A stretch of 64,000 bases of DNA from Bufo bufo (lineage: Eukaryota > Chordata > Amphibia > Anura > Bufonidae). This document shows positions 49,133 through 61,810 of the stretch, piece by piece (within the stretch, counting starts at the first letter, position 1; the number at the start of each line of letters is the position of its first letter). The position numbers were made by a program, and so were the translations under genes. The notes beneath the pieces were generated by a model, which saw only the letters and a program-made list of their open reading frames with translations, searched no databases and was not told the DNA's origin. Where the stretch lies: contig NC_053392.1 in NCBI RefSeq assembly GCF_905171765.1, positions 338,303,010-338,367,009 of the forward strand. Reading direction: 5' to 3'.

Positions 49133-49472
49133 GTCTCTTGCATACGACCATATGGCTTTTTCAGTATTTTGCGGTCCGCAATAAACGGATCCGCAAAAAA
49201 TACGGATGACGTCCGTGTGCATTCCGTTTTTTGCGGAACGAAACAGCTGGCCCATGATAGAACAGTACTATCCTTGTCCGTTATGCAGACAATAATAGGA
49301 CATGTCCTATCTTGGAACGGAACGGAAAAATGGAAATACGGAAACAGAAGGCATATGGAGTACCTTATTTTTTTGTGGATCTATTGAAATGAATGGTTCC
49401 GCATACAGTCCGTAAATGTAACGCAAAAAACGGAACGGAAACGGAAAAAAAAACGTTCGTGTGCAAGAGGCC
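49133..49472. mobile_element. Harbinger-like MITE, copy C
   Basis: Very similar to copy B (CAGCTGGCCCATGATAGAAC, ATGCAGACAATAATAGGACA, GAGTACCTTATTTTTT). The right end GCAAGAGGCC is followed by TAA. The left end has lost the GGCC and starts CTCTTGCATACGACC. Copy B and C differ at about one site in ten by eye. Confidence 0.7.
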
Positions 49473-49615
49473 TAAGGCTAGATCCTGTCTGACAGGAGAC
49501 TGCTGCATATTACATAGTAAAATTCTTATTGACTCTAATGCTAATGGATTGAAGTCTATGAGAGAAGCAATCTGATTCCCTGTGGGAACTATAAAAAAAA
49601 GTGTAAAAAAATGTA

Positions 49616-51979
49616 TTTACCCCTTAGGGACCGGGCTAATTTTTTGCAAATCTGACCAGTGTCACTTTATGTGTGATAACTTTAAAATGCTTTGACTTAT
49701 CCAGGCCATTCTGAGATAGTTTTTGTGTCACATATTGTACTTCATGAAGGTAAAATGGAGTAAAAAAATTTCATTTTTATTTATAAAAAAATACCAAATT
49801 TACCAAAAATTTTGAAAAATTATCAAATTTTTAAGTTTCAATTTCTCTACTTCTATAATACATAGTAATACCTACAAAAATAGTTATTACTTTACATTCC
49901 CCATATGTCTACTGTTTGGATCATTTTGGGAATTACATTTTATTTTTTGGGGATGTTACAAGGCTTAGAAGTTTAGAAGCAAATCTTGAAATTTTTCGGA
50001 AATTTTCAAAAACCCACTTTTTAAGGACCAGTTCAGGTCTGAAGTCACTTTGTGAGGCTTACATAATAGAAACCACCCAAAAATGACCCCGTTTTAGAAA
50101 TTACACCCCTCAAGGTATTCAAAACTGATTTTACTAACTTTGTTAACCCTTTAGGTGTTCCACAAGAATTAATGGAAAATAGAGATACAATTTCAAAATG
50201 TCACTTTTTTGGCAGATTTTCCATTTTAATAATTTTTTTCCAGTTACAAAGCAAGGGTTAACAGCCAAACAAAACTCAATATTTATGACCCTGATTCTGT
50301 AGTTTACAGAAACACCCCATATGTGGTCGTAAACTGCTGAACGGGCACACGGCAGGGCACAGAAGGAAAGGAATGCCATTCGGTTTTTGGAAGGCAGATT
50401 TTGCTGGACTGGTTTTTTGACACCATGTCCCATTTGAAGCCCCCCTGATGCACCCCTAAAGTAAAACCTCCAAAAAGGTGACCCCATTTTAGAAACTACA
50501 GGATAGGGTGGCAGTTTTTTTGGTACTAGTTTAGGGTACATATGATTTTTGGTTGCTCTATATTACACTTTTTGTGAGGCAAGGTAACAAGAAATAGCTG
50601 TATTTACAACATTCATCTGACAGGTTAGATCATGTGGTATTTTTATAGAACAGGTTGTCACGGACGTGGCGATACCTAATATGTATAGTATTTTTTCATT
50701 TATGTAAGTTTCACACAATGATTTTATTTTTTAAACAAAAAAATCATGTTTTAGTGTCTCCATGGTCTGAGAGCCATAGTTTTTTCAGTTTTTGGGCAAT
50801 TATCTTGGGTATGGTATGATTTTTGCGGGATGAGATGACTGTTTGATTGGCACAATTTTGGGGTGCGTATGACTTTTTGATTGCTTGCTATTACACTTTT
50901 TATGATGTAAGGTGACAAAAAATAGCTTTTTTTGCACCGTTTTTTTTTTTTACGGTGTTCACCTGAGGGATTAGGTCATGTGATATTTTTATAGAGCAGG
51001 TTATTACGGATGCAGCGATACCTAATATGTATACTTTTTTAAATTTACTTAAGTTTAACACAATAACAGCTTTTCTAAAAAAAAAAAAAAAAGTTTTTAG
51101 TGTCTTCATATTCTGAGCCATAGTTTTTTTATTTTTTGGGCGATTGTCTTAGGTAGGGGCTTATTTCTTGCGGGATGAGGTGACGGTTAGATTAGTACTA
51201 TTTTGGTGGGCATACGCCTTTTTGATCGCTTGCTGTTGTACTTTTTGTGATGTAAGGTGACAAAAAAATGGTTTATTTAGCACAGTTTTTATTTTTTATG
51301 GTGTTCATCTGAGGGGTTAGTTCATGTGATATGTTTATAGAGCCAGTCGATACGGGCGCGGCAATACCTAATATGTCTACTTTTTTTCCCCCCTATTTTT
51401 TACCAATTTTTTTTTTACTTTATTTGGGGAAAATTACGTTTTTTTTGTTTTTTTTACTTGAAACTTTTAATTTTTGGGGGGGGAAACGTTATTTTTTCAA
51501 CTTTTTTTTCACTTTATTTTTTGTCCCACTTTGGGAATTCAACTTTTGGGGGTCTGATCCCCTTTACAATGCATTCCATAACGTCTGTATTGGAATCCAT
51601 TGGCTGTATGAGTAATACAGTGTGTATTACTCATACAGCTTCCTGCCTGTGAGATCCAGGGGGCTGGATCTCACAGGCTCGTCACTGGAAGGCAGCGCCG
51701 ATGCCTAAGGAAGGCATCGCGCTGCCTTCCATGCCATCGAGTCCCCCTTACAGCCGCACAGGGATCCGATTGCATCTCCAATCACCGCCGCAACCACCCG
51801 TAAAAGCCGCAAACCGCAGGTCTGAATACGGGGGGGGGGGGTCACGGGACCCCCACAGATTGTCCCAGGGTGCCTGCGGGCGGTGATCGGAACTACACAT
51901 GACGTACCGGTACGTCATGTGTCCTTAAGTACCAGGACATCATGACATACCAGTAAGTCTTGTGTCCCCAAGAGGCTAA
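49616..51979 (+). mobile_element. piggyBac-related non-autonomous element, 2.36 kb
   Basis: Begins TTTACCCCTTAGGGACC (TTAA mutated to TTTA) and ends AAGAGGCTAA (GGTTAA mutated). No transposase. T- and A-rich blocks with repeated phrases (TACACTTTTTGTGAxGxAAGGT, GATACCTAATATGTxTA at several places) and a GC-rich right end with long hairpins (CTGTGAGATCCAGGGGG..CTGGATCTCACAGG; ACATGACGTACCGGTACGTCATGTG). Related to 29522-33083 and to the 3' region at 38270-38640. Confidence 0.8.
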
Positions 51980-52356
51980 AAAATGACAAAAAAATAATAA
52001 TATAATCACTCCCTTTCCCCAAAATATAAATAAAAATATGTAAACAATACCCATACTGTTAAAATATAAAAATATTTTTCCCGTATGGCAAATGGTGAAA
52101 TGGAAAAAAAAAAGTCTAAATGGCCGATTTGCCGTTTTTTTGGTCGCTTCACCTACCTCAAAATTTTTTATAAAAAGTGATCAAAAAGTCATACACACCC
52201 CAAAATGGTATCATTCAAAAGTACAGATTGCCCTGCAAAAAGTGAGCCCTCATACAGCTCTGTGTACATAATTTCAGGTGAGAATATGGCTATAAAAAAA
52301 ACTATAGTTATATGGCATCACCATATTCATACTGACTGTTATAGTGTAGTTCACTG
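51980..52356. repeat. Dispersed repeat, same family as 24130-24900
   Basis: Contains CAAAAAGTCATACACACCCC and CCTGCAAAAAGTGAGCCC, similar to the repeat near 24180. No coding region. Confidence 0.5.
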
Positions 52357-53450
52357 TGTCACGGGTTGCCGTACGTACTCGCTTTAGTAGCTCTCTGGCA
52401 TACTAGCCGCGGTGGATTCCCTGTAGGTTGGTTGTTATGACCTACATGTAGTTGTGGCAGCCTATGTGTGAACTGCTCCTTGCATGCTCCTTTCCTTGTT
52501 GTCTTTGTTCTGGTGGGGTTAATAGTCTGTTCTGGGTGTGTCTGCTAGGTGTCAGATGACCTTGTTATCCTGCTCTTTATATGCCTGTGAGCTGGGGGTT
52601 TGGGAGTGACTCTGTCTCCAGCTTTGCACCTGACCTGGGGATATTCAATCTGCCCAGTCTATGTGGTCACTTAGTGAGACATCAAGGACGCTTTGTCTGG
52701 TTCTGTGTCTTGTGGTGCAGCTGTAACGCCGCATGGGGAACAGGCATCTGCTAGTCCCTGTCTTTGCCTTTGGTGAGAGAGTTCCTGGGTTCTCCAAAGG
52801 GATGACATCTAGTCTATGTGTGCAGCTCTGCCTGTGACTGGCATGTATCGTTCCGCATGGGATCCAGGCATCTGCTTGTCTACCTGTCTGGGCAGCTCTG
52901 CCTGTGACCACCATGCATCCGTTCTGCATGGGGTCCAGGCAGCTGCTTGTGTGCATGTTTGGGCAGCTCTGCGTGTGACCGCCATGCATCCTTTCCGCAT
53001 GGGGTCCAGGTATCTGCTTGTGTTCAGGTTCCAATTTGTCTTGTCTGAACTGTGTCCTGTGCAGTTGTTTGGGTTCCAGTTTGTGTGCCTGGGTTACATT
53101 CCTTGTGTTTGTGTGGACCAGCATGTACTTGCACTGTCAGTCTATGCAGGTAAGTGGCCTACTGCACTGAGACCATCCTGGAGGTGCGACAAGTGAGACC
53201 TCAGCTAAGTTCATCCCCACCATCAGGGGCTCTGTGAAGAACGGGGCTCACTGAGTCTCTGGGTTTGGCCCCAAGTCAAACCGGTGCACTTGGTCCAGTG
53301 GTATTACCTGCCACTGGTCCCTTACCTGCTGGTCAAATATCCTGCCATGTCTGAATCTTTGCGAAAAAGAATTTGTGTTGGTGCTTGCCTTGTGTTTGTT
53401 TGCCTGAGATATGTACTAGGAGTCGGTAGGACACTCGCTAGAACATGACA
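52357..53450 (+). repeat. LTR of a gypsy-like element, with an internal tandem repeat
   Basis: Begins TGTCACGGGTTGCC and ends GCTAGAACATGACA, about 1.09 kb. Contains a CAGCTCTGCxTGTGAC unit of about 73 bp in three clear copies (about 52823-53030) and a weaker one before. No partner LTR, internal region or target duplication was found, and L1 sequence follows directly at 53451. The gypsy assignment rests on the terminal sequences and is tentative. Confidence 0.6.
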
Positions 53451-53975
53451 CTGACCTGGAGAATAAAAGTAAAAGGCGTTACAGTGGAAAGAGTGCACAG
53501 AGCATTGCGACCCAAACCTGGATCCTCTGAAAATCCCAGGGACGTCATTTGTGGCATACTAAGCTACAGGGACACGGAGGAAGTTCTACAAAAAGCCAGG
53601 GAAAAAGGAGATGTGCACCTGCAGGGGAGAAGCATTCAAATTTATCAAGACCTAGCGGCTTCTACACTCCAAAAAAGAAGGATGCTTAAACCGCTAACAG
53701 ACCTCTTACGCTCCTCAAAGATCCCAAACAGGTGGCTGTTCCCCTTCGGCATTCTGATCACAGCAGGGAACCGTCGGTTTACTGTCAGAACGCCTGCAGA
53801 CTTAACACCAGTCTGGGAAATGTTAGATCTGACGCCTGTTGATGTCCCCTCCTGGCTCCCAGTCCCTTCTGAGGAGGAATTGCCACCATTACCACAAACT
53901 TCGCCTTGGTTGAAGCCGAAGCAGCCAAGAAACGGACGAAGCAGGAAAGCAGTAAGCAGAGAGTTGGACACCTGA
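53445..53975 (+). pseudogene. L1 ORF1-like remnant, C-terminal part
   Basis: The 5' part of ORF1 is missing, where the LTR begins or ends. The visible part encodes the RRM end and C-terminal domain (VERVHRALRPKPG, RDVICGILSYRDTEEVL, AREKGDVHLQGRSIQIYQDL, KRRMLKPLTDLLR, WLFPFGILITAG). Open but lacking its N-terminus and coiled coil. The following 450 bp (53976-54422) is inter-ORF sequence. Confidence 0.85.
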
Positions 53976-54422
53976 GTCTATAACCGACATGCTGCTGATT
54001 ACGGTTATGTATGCATAAGAGGTTGTTAATCCTCCGGGTAGAATTATTAATGAAGTTAACCCTTCCAGGCTTATTTTTAGCTCCTTGCTAATTCTACTGC
54101 CGAAATACCAATGTTAGCTTCACATTACAAGCGCTTTCTTCACTGTTTAAATAGGTTCTATGCTCAAGAATGGGTAGTTATTTGTCATGTGTTAGTTGCC
54201 CTAAGGGGCTGTTGTAAGAATCTAGGCCGATCAGGGAATATTGATGATAATTGATTCCCCCCCCAACCAAACAGAATTCCATCTGGGATTCGTGTGTTCC
54301 TCCATCTTTACACAGTTTGCACAAAGTTTACTGTTGTTCTTCTGATGCATTTAATGTTTTATGCTCCATCTTGTGGTCATTCTTATATTTGCAGGGTTGC
54401 TATTTCCTTTTATGGCACATGA

Positions 54423-57400
54423 ATGGCACCTTTAGTACTTAATGTAGCTACCTACAACGTACATGGCTGTAAAGGCCCTGTCAAAAGGAGCCAAATTTTT
54501 CGGTCTATTAAAAAAGCGGCGATAGATATAATCATGCTGCAAGAAACACATTTTACACCTCACCATATACCCAATCTAGGTAACTCTGCTTATCATTATT
54601 GGTACCATTCGTGTTCCGATAAATCTGCATCTAAAGGAGTCAGTATTGGATTAAAAAAAAAATGTTCCGTTCACCTTACATTCTCAATTATCAGACCCGG
54701 AGGGCAGATACCTCCTGTTGAATTGCGAGATAGGTCACACAAAAATCACCTTATATAACCTATACGCTCCGAATGTAAAAACAGTCCACTGGTTATTAGA
54801 AACCCTGGACAGAATAGCTGCCTTCACCTTTGGCTGGATGATAATAGGAGGTGATTTTAATTTAACTCTGAATCCACTATTGGACTCTTCATCCAAGAGG
54901 TCAGCTATTTCGTTCAAGGCATTGAAGTCTCTGCAGACACGATTACGGGACATTCATGTTTTAGATGTATGGCGGTCAATACATGGGGATAGGAGGGACT
55001 ATACTTTCTATTCCAACCCTCATAGGTCTTATCAGAGATTGGATTACCTTATGATTCCGGAGAATTGCCTGACTTTGGTTCAGTCAGCTACAATAGATTG
55101 CATAACGGTATCTGATCATGCTATGGTTTACTGTGCTATCCAGCTCCCTAGTTTGAGAGAGAAAGAGTGGTCGTGGAGGCTGAACCATACGTTATTAGAT
55201 ACTCCACCGCAGGTAGACGCGATCTCTCGGAAATTACAAGAATATTTTGATCTTAATGTGGGTACTGCAACGACACCTGCTATTACGTGGGAGGCACACA
55301 AGGCGGTTATACGTGGGGAATTTATTGCTTTAGGTTCACACATTAAGAGAGAACGAACAAGGCAACTGACAGAGTTACTGACCCGCATTTCCCAGTTAGA
55401 AAGTTCTCATAAAAAATCCTTAGCATTAAAAGACTGCGAGTCATTAGTGGTACTTAGGCAGGAACTTAAGTCATTACTTAACATTAAGGCTGCTAAAGCG
55501 TATTTGAGAGTGAAGCATAAGCACTACATCCATGGGAACAGAAGCAGCAGATTAGTCTTGTCTGCTATGATTAAAAAACGAGTAGAACAAACCTTTATTA
55601 AGCAAATGACAACTCAAGAGGGTACGATAACTACTGACGCCAATGAAATATCTAAGGTGTTCACTATGTACTACCATGACTTATACAACTTACGGAGGGA
55701 CGAGTCCAGTGAAGCGAAACAGATCAGACAAGAAAAGACAACATCATATTTACAGGAACTAAACTTACCAGTGCTATCGATAGCAGAAAAAGAGGTTTTA
55801 ATCGCCCCAATAACGTTAGAGGAAGTCGGGAAGGTCCTAAAATCAACCCCTAAAGGAAAGAGCCCAGGACCCGATAGTTTGACAGTTGCTTACTACAAAA
55901 ATTTCTACCAATATTAGGCCCACACCTTGTTTCCCTCTACAATTCCCTTTTGAGCGGTACTCCATTGCCTACGCAATCTTTGGAAGCACATATCACGGTC
56001 TTACCGAAACCAGGCAAGGACCCAAATTTACCATCTAGCTACAGGCCAATTTCTCTGCTTAATGCAGACGGCAAGCTATGGGCAAAAGTTTTGGCCTTCA
56101 GAGTCTCTTCCTTACTTAAAGGTCTGATCTCCCCGGAACAGTCTGGCTTTGTGGGGGGCAGAGAGTGCAGGGACAGCACATTCCGGGTTATACAAGCTCA
56201 ACAATACGCTTTATCCCATGGTCAGAGTATTACCTTTTTAAGCACTGACGCCGAAAAGGCATTTGATAGAGTAGATTGGTAGTACATGACAGCCACTCTA
56301 CACAAATTTGGTTTTTCTCCTCAATTTGTGACCGCTGTACTGTCCCTGTATTCCTGTCCCACAGCGAAAATACGCATTAATGGTAACCTCACTACCCACT
56401 TCAAGATCCGTAATGGGACCCGGCAAGGTTGTCCATTATCACCGACCCTATTCATCCTCTGTTTGGAAACCTTCTTACAGGCCATAAGACAGGATAAAGA
56501 AATACAGGGGCTTCGTATTGGTTCTCAAATGCATACAGTAGCGGCGTTTGCCGATGACATGCTTCTATTGCTCTCCAACCCTAGGTTAGCATTTCCTGCG
56601 CTTCTTAGACAGTTGGATGGTTTTGGGACCTTGTCCAATTTTAAAATAAATTTTGCCAAGTGTGTGGCCTTAGGTATCAATACCCCACAGTCAACCATAA
56701 CTTACCTTAAAACAAATTACCCCTTCCAGTGGAAGACAGATAATATTAGCTACCTAGGAGTTCAGATAACAAAAAAAAACAGAGCAACTCTTTTCCAAGA
56801 ACTACCCCAAACTGCTAGATGATATCAAACTACAACTGAAGGATTTGAAAATACCTTTTTTGACTTGGTTGGGAAGGAAAACGTAATTAAAACATAAGTT
56901 TTACCTAAATTATTGTATCTGATGCAGACCTTGCCAGTAGTATTGCCTCGTCACTTTTTAGTTCAAATTAGGAAAATATTCTCCACATTTGTCTGGAATC
57001 AAGCCAAACCCAGAATAGCATATAAGAGACTGATACTTCCTAAACACAAAGGGGATTTTGGATTGCCGGATATAAATGGATATTACAGAGCAATCCAAAT
57101 GAGGTTGCATTCAGAGATAATAAACCTCAAAGTTGAAAAACTAGACTGTCAAATAGCGAGGAAGCAACTAGGGCCTAGGGGGATAGCCTTACTATGGGAT
57201 ACTAGCAGTAAGCCTCCATATAGGGAAGGTATTCCTAGTTCGCTAAAAGGAATGGTAGACTCCTGTTTCAAATTGTCCAAATACCTGCACCACATCAACT
57301 GCATCTCACCCTTTACACCCATTAGATATCTGCCTTACTTGTTTAATGCAGACTTTAGGGATGATATGGGACTATGGGCTGCTTTAGGTGATATGGCAGT

Positions 57401-58067
57401 AGGTGATCTATTGGTAAACCGTCTAGTCCCCAATATACCTTCCTTGAAGTCCACATTCGGGCGGGTCCCCTGGACCTTGACACATCACTCCCAATTTAAT
57501 AAAATATGCACGCAATACTTAACTAACACGCCGAGCAACTATACCCCCACTTGGTATGATGCGTTTTGGAGCCAGTCAGTGAGCAGAAGAGGTGCAATCT
57601 CCCAGCTTTATAACAAAATATTGGAAATAGACTCGGACACCAGACCACAGTGCATTGATCAATGGGCGAAGGAGATGGGTCTTTCTATAGATGAGGACAC
57701 CTCAGAAAGAATACTTGCACACTCACATGGTTACTCACGTTGTATAAAAATTCAGGTAAATTCTTTTAAAATAGTTTCCAGATGGTACAAAACACCCGAC
57801 AAACTGCATATTATTACACCCTCATATTCTGCTGATTGCTGGAGATGCGGAGAGGATAGAGGCACCATGTACCATATCTGGTGGTCTTGCCCATCTATTA
57901 AGAAATTTTGGGATATGGTCTCTAATAAGGTACAGAGAATATGCACAATAAAATCCCCTATCACCCCATCAGTAGCTCTTCTCAACCTACCTGATTGTAA
58001 TTATAAACTAGCAAGGCACATACTACCTGCACAATTAATCGCAGAAAATACAATGAGCATTGTCTGA
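54423..58067 (+). pseudogene. L1 ORF2-like: endonuclease and reverse transcriptase, broken
   Basis: Begins MAPLVLNVATYNVHG, the APE-type endonuclease: LQETHF, WMIIGGDFNLTLN and VSDHAMV follow (to about 55140) after a +1 frame change near 54740. RT motifs: KGKSPGPDSLT (about 55860), a frame change near 55917, then KPGKDPNLPSSYRPISLLNA, TDAEKAFDRVDW, a TAG at 56280, TRQGCPLSPTLF, and FADD (56547-56558, catalytic). More stops lie near 56822-56912. The C-terminal region has CWRCGEDRGTMYHIWWSC (about 57837-57890), the usual zinc-finger-like end. The copy is decayed but fairly complete. Confidence 0.9.
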
Positions 58068-58519
58068 GCCGCAATTAACTAACACACTGGCATTGTCTGA
58101 GACGCAATCCACAAAATACAATTACCAAACCTAATGGGCTATCTTAATCACTCACAGACAGAAAACACACATTTTTCCCAACACACAGAAAACACCTCAA
58201 AACCCCACACATCCCCATAATGTCTACATCCATGGATAGCTCTAATCTGGGTGAACAACATATCCAAAAATCACCCAGATCCGAGCAGGGGTTCCCGAAT
58301 TCCATGGAAGTCACATTTGGCCGGCCACAAGCATGGCTTTCCTGCCCAAAACAGTTCCACAGATTTAAGCTGTGCGGCCGGTCTGTCTTCTCCTTCAAAG
58401 TTAGTATCGGCCATAATCCTGGGGCAGGAGGCTGGCAAACAGCCCCCTCCAAAACACCGTGGCGAGGTTGGTTTCGCCACAACCGCCAAATAGAACGCGG
58501 CCTACTGCTTGGCAATGTA

Positions 58520-59208
58520 AGAATTATCTTCAAGGGGGCATGATCTGAGATACCCCTCGGCAGATGCTCTGCAGCCTTCACCCATAAAAGCCCCTCCTGA
58601 TTTGTGAAAGCCAGATCTATATGGGACAATGCATTGACAGAGGTCGAGTGACAGGAGTATTGCTTTGTATCAGGATATAAGTTCCTCCATATTTCCGTCA
58701 AGTAATGTGCTTGCGCCCAATATAGTAAAGCGGGGTTGTGCCTGGGAGAAGGCCTAAGTCTATCAAGATTGCTATCTAGTGTGGCATTAAAATCACCCAA
58801 TATGAACAAGGGAGCTGTAGGCAAAACAACTACTTTGGCCATGATTTGGTCAACCACTTCCCTCTCAAAAGGTGGGGGTATATAAATACCTACTATTAAG
58901 ACGTCACAACCTCTAATGTTAGCCTGCAACAATACATATTTTCCTGCCGGGTGCACGGACATCAGCTGAAACGGAAGAGTCTTACTGACCAGTATGGAAA
59001 CTCCTCTAGCGTAATTAGAATAGGTCGCATGATAAACAGATCCCACCCATGGTCTTTTAACCGCCAACACTTTCTGACCCCGGAGGTGAGTTTCCTGAAA
59101 AATAAGAACATCGGGGTTATACTTCTTAATGTAATTAAACACTTGCGCTCTTTTAACTTTGTCATTGAGTCCCCGGACATTCCAGGAAATTAGCTTACAT
59201 AAGGCCAT
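58520..59208 (-). pseudogene. L1 ORF2 endonuclease domain
   Basis: From MALCKLISWNVRGLN (59208): LIFQETHLRG, VGSVYHATYSNYARGVSILV, IYIPPPFE, LFILGDFNATLD, HIDLAFTNQ and GISDHAPLKIIL. These are the conserved residues of the APE-type endonuclease. The frame is open to about 58520, and the open frame continues to 58144 in sequence that no longer resembles ORF2. RT is absent. Confidence 0.88.
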
Positions 59209-59253
59209 TGTTGCTTAAGAGATATATCCCCTACTCCTCCAGATCCTTCAGCA

Positions 59254-59255
<2 letters not shown>

Positions 59256-59286
<31 letters not shown>
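59256..59286 (+). repeat. (CA)n microsatellite
   Basis: About 15 CA units, in the inter-ORF spacer of the minus-strand L1. Confidence 0.9.
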
Positions 59287-59287
<1 letters not shown>

Positions 59288-59687
59288 TCCAACTTGTACC
59301 TAAAGTAGAACATCCCATTCTGCAAACACCCTGCCCAGACATCCCCAACTCGTCTAAGCTTCTATATCCCTAACCTATCCCTCCTTTTAGTGTAAACTAA
59401 GGAAGACCCAGTTTGCCTAAAAAACCCTAAAACATAGTATGAGACCCAAGTCCCTCAAAACTTGTTTAAAATAGAGTGATAACTCTGAACTGAGATTAAC
59501 CCCTATCAGTATCAAAACTTCCTGGCAGTACTATAGTAACTATACTATCCTGCTACCTGCATGTAAGATCATATCTGTCTCGCAACAGCTAAGGTGTGAC
59601 ACCTAGAGACCAGATTGGTACAAACAGAGCTCCAATAGTGGAGCAGAACATTAGCAGCGGTTCACTGCAATATCATAGTCCACCGCT

Positions 59688-60527
59688 TCATCTCGGACGC
59701 TGTCGATCAATCCAGTCAGCCGCTTCCTCTGGAGTCTGGAAGAATCTGGCTCTGTCTCCCTCTTGGATCCTCAGCTTGGCAGGGTATATCATTGCGTATT
59801 TAATTCCCAACTCCCGCAGACGAGTCCTGGCATTTGAAAACTGTCGCCGTTGCTTCTGCACCTTTGCTGTAAAATCAAGATAGAAGGATAACTTCGCAAT
59901 TTCAATTTGAATGTCCTTCCTTTGTCTGGCGGCCGCCAGAATAGCATCCCGATCCCTGTAGTTTAATATCTTCATTATGAAAGGCCTAGGAGCAGCCCCT
60001 GATGGTAAAGGTCTTGTAGGGATCCTATGGGCCCTCTCCACCACAAAACTGGATGACAACTCAATCGGGCACAGTATAGTGCGAATCAATTGCTCAGCGT
60101 ATGCCTCTGAAGCGGAACCTTCCACCCTTTCGGGTTATCCCAGGATTATGACATTATTCCTTCTATTGCGGTTCTCCGCATCCTCCACTCTGGCAAGAAA
60201 GATCTTCACCTGTTGTTGCAGGTTTCTGGTCGTCTCAGACGTGGTATTTACAGAGTCCTCCACATCACCCAGGCGGCGTTCCACCTCTTTAGTGCGGTCT
60301 CTCATTTTATCCATATCATGTCTAAGACAATTAATTTCGCTCTGTAAGTGATTAATCTTTGTTGTCAGAGCTGCCTGGCATGCAGCAATGGCAGTCATTA
60401 TCTTGTCAGTTTGGAGCTCAGCACTTGCAGCGCCACTCTGGTTCAAATCCATCTCAGTCTGGCTCATATTATCTACCACTTCCTTGGCTGGTGTAGAGCT
60501 CGCAGATGTCCCTGTTTTGCGGCCCAT
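59688..60527 (-). pseudogene. L1 ORF1-like protein, one frame break
   Basis: N-terminal part (60527-60135): MGRKTGTSASSTPAKE, a coiled coil (LQSEINCLRHDMDKMRDRTK, VERRLGDVEDSV) and the RRM start RRNNVIILG. The next part (60125-59688), in another frame, has the RRM and C-terminal domain (VVERAHRIPTRP, PRPFIMKILNYRDRDAIL, LSFYLDFTAKVQKQRRQFSN, KYAMIYPAKLRI). The break lies between 60125 and 60135 and is small. The domain order is that of the trimeric ORF1p RNA chaperone. Confidence 0.9.
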
Positions 60528-61332
60528 AGGTGAGATTGATGAATGGCTTCTGCTATTTGCAGGTACAGAGGAGGTGGTGTAATAGGCGACTCTGTAGGCT
60601 TTAGATAGAATATTGTAGCCTTCACCAATGATAGTTGCACCTAAGGAGGGGGTATGGACAACAGTACAGTCCTTTATCTACTAGTGGCAGGGCAGTTTCA
60701 GGAGACAGCGTTCTCCTTTATGAAAATCACCCTCACAGGCAGACTCCTATTCTGGCTTCTTAGCTTATGTCACTGTGGGGTGCCTAGCCCGTTATCTGGG
60801 CTCCGGGCCCCTTGCTTCACCACCCTCCAGAGGCACTTGCAGGAACCCCTTCTCCTCTCTACCTACTCAGGGGTTAACTTCCTTCCCCCTTACTTGCTTG
60901 TCACCATGTGCGGCGGGTGGACGCAGGGAGATCAAAACCCTCCTGTACCGGCGACTCCTCAGCTGCACAGCAGAGACGTTTGTAGCCTGCCACCACCGAA
61001 GCGCCTCAGGAATCTGGACAGTTCTCACCGATAGGACCTCTGATGCCGCCCGTATCCGCTCCAGCAGCAGCGCTCAGCCGTCTCTCTCTCTCCTCCCAAG
61101 ATGGCCGCCCTTCGTGCCGAGCAAGCAGCAGTCTCACTCCACACCAGTCACAGGAGTCACAGGAACGCCGCCCAGCGCCTGAAATACCACACTGGGTGCT
61201 TCTGTAAGTGTCCACAGTCGCCTCAACATCCTTCAGGGTGGTTAAACATGCAGGTAGCACAGGATTAGATCAGGATGGCAGGGGAGCTCATATAATGTGC
61301 GTCCTCACTCCATGCCCGGCAGACCACGCCCC
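60528..61332 (-). promoter_or_regulatory. Probable L1 5' UTR
   Basis: GC-rich leader upstream of ORF1 that starts with GGGGCGTGGTCTGCCGGG near 61332. An internal promoter is expected for L1 5' UTRs; no motif was assigned. Open frames here are not called as genes. Confidence 0.5.
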
Positions 61333-61604
61333 AAATAAATAAAGTATATTTGGAAACTAATTTTTACCCTGCCTCCAACAATGTTGTGTAAAGTATTTAT
61401 ATAGTGGCCAACCCCTTTAACTTCCTCTACAGGATAAATGCCACTTACTGAAGTGAGACAACCCCTATAAATAAATAAATAAATGAATCCGTGCCATTTC
61501 CTCATCTCACCAAGCTAGAAGGCCCAAGCAAAGAGAGGTGAGCACCCTCAAAATATTAGAAAGTGAAGTGTGTGCAATAGTGCTATCACACAGTGGGATC
61601 CAGC
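61333..61604. other. Low-complexity and unassigned sequence
   Basis: Includes a TAAA repeat at about 61468-61492 and the 8-bp GATCCAGC (61597-61604) that flanks the hAT-like element. Confidence 0.5.
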
Positions 61605-61810
61605 CAGGGCTGTTTGAAGGAATTTGGGGGCCCCAAGCAAAATAGACATGGAGGCCCCCCCCCTCCACGCCCTCCCCACCTTACGCACGCAAAGCCTACA
61701 GGAACCACAGTATAGCAATACAGTTTAAGTTCACCCACACTTTATATAAATAAAAAAGGAGGTTTACAGTGCAAATACTGCTGTTGCATTTAATGTGCAT
61801 GAAATTTGAA

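Larger units (their letters stand above)
58144..61332 (-). mobile_element. Second L1-like LINE, minus strand, 5' end intact
   Basis: Reads leftward from GGGGCGTGGTC near 61332, through a 5' UTR, ORF1 (60527-59688, broken once), an inter-ORF region with a GT repeat (59256-59286) and ORF2 (from 59208). The endonuclease ends near 58520 and the sequence then loses similarity. It is convergent with the L1 at 53451-58075. ORF2 lacks the RT. Confidence 0.8.

Noticed and set aside
52645..53196. Open frames of 126-159 codons on both strands
   Set aside because: Within the LTR and its tandem repeat; no coding signature.
60654..61260. Open frames in GC-rich sequence near an L1
   Set aside because: They lie in the L1 5' UTR and on the wrong strand.
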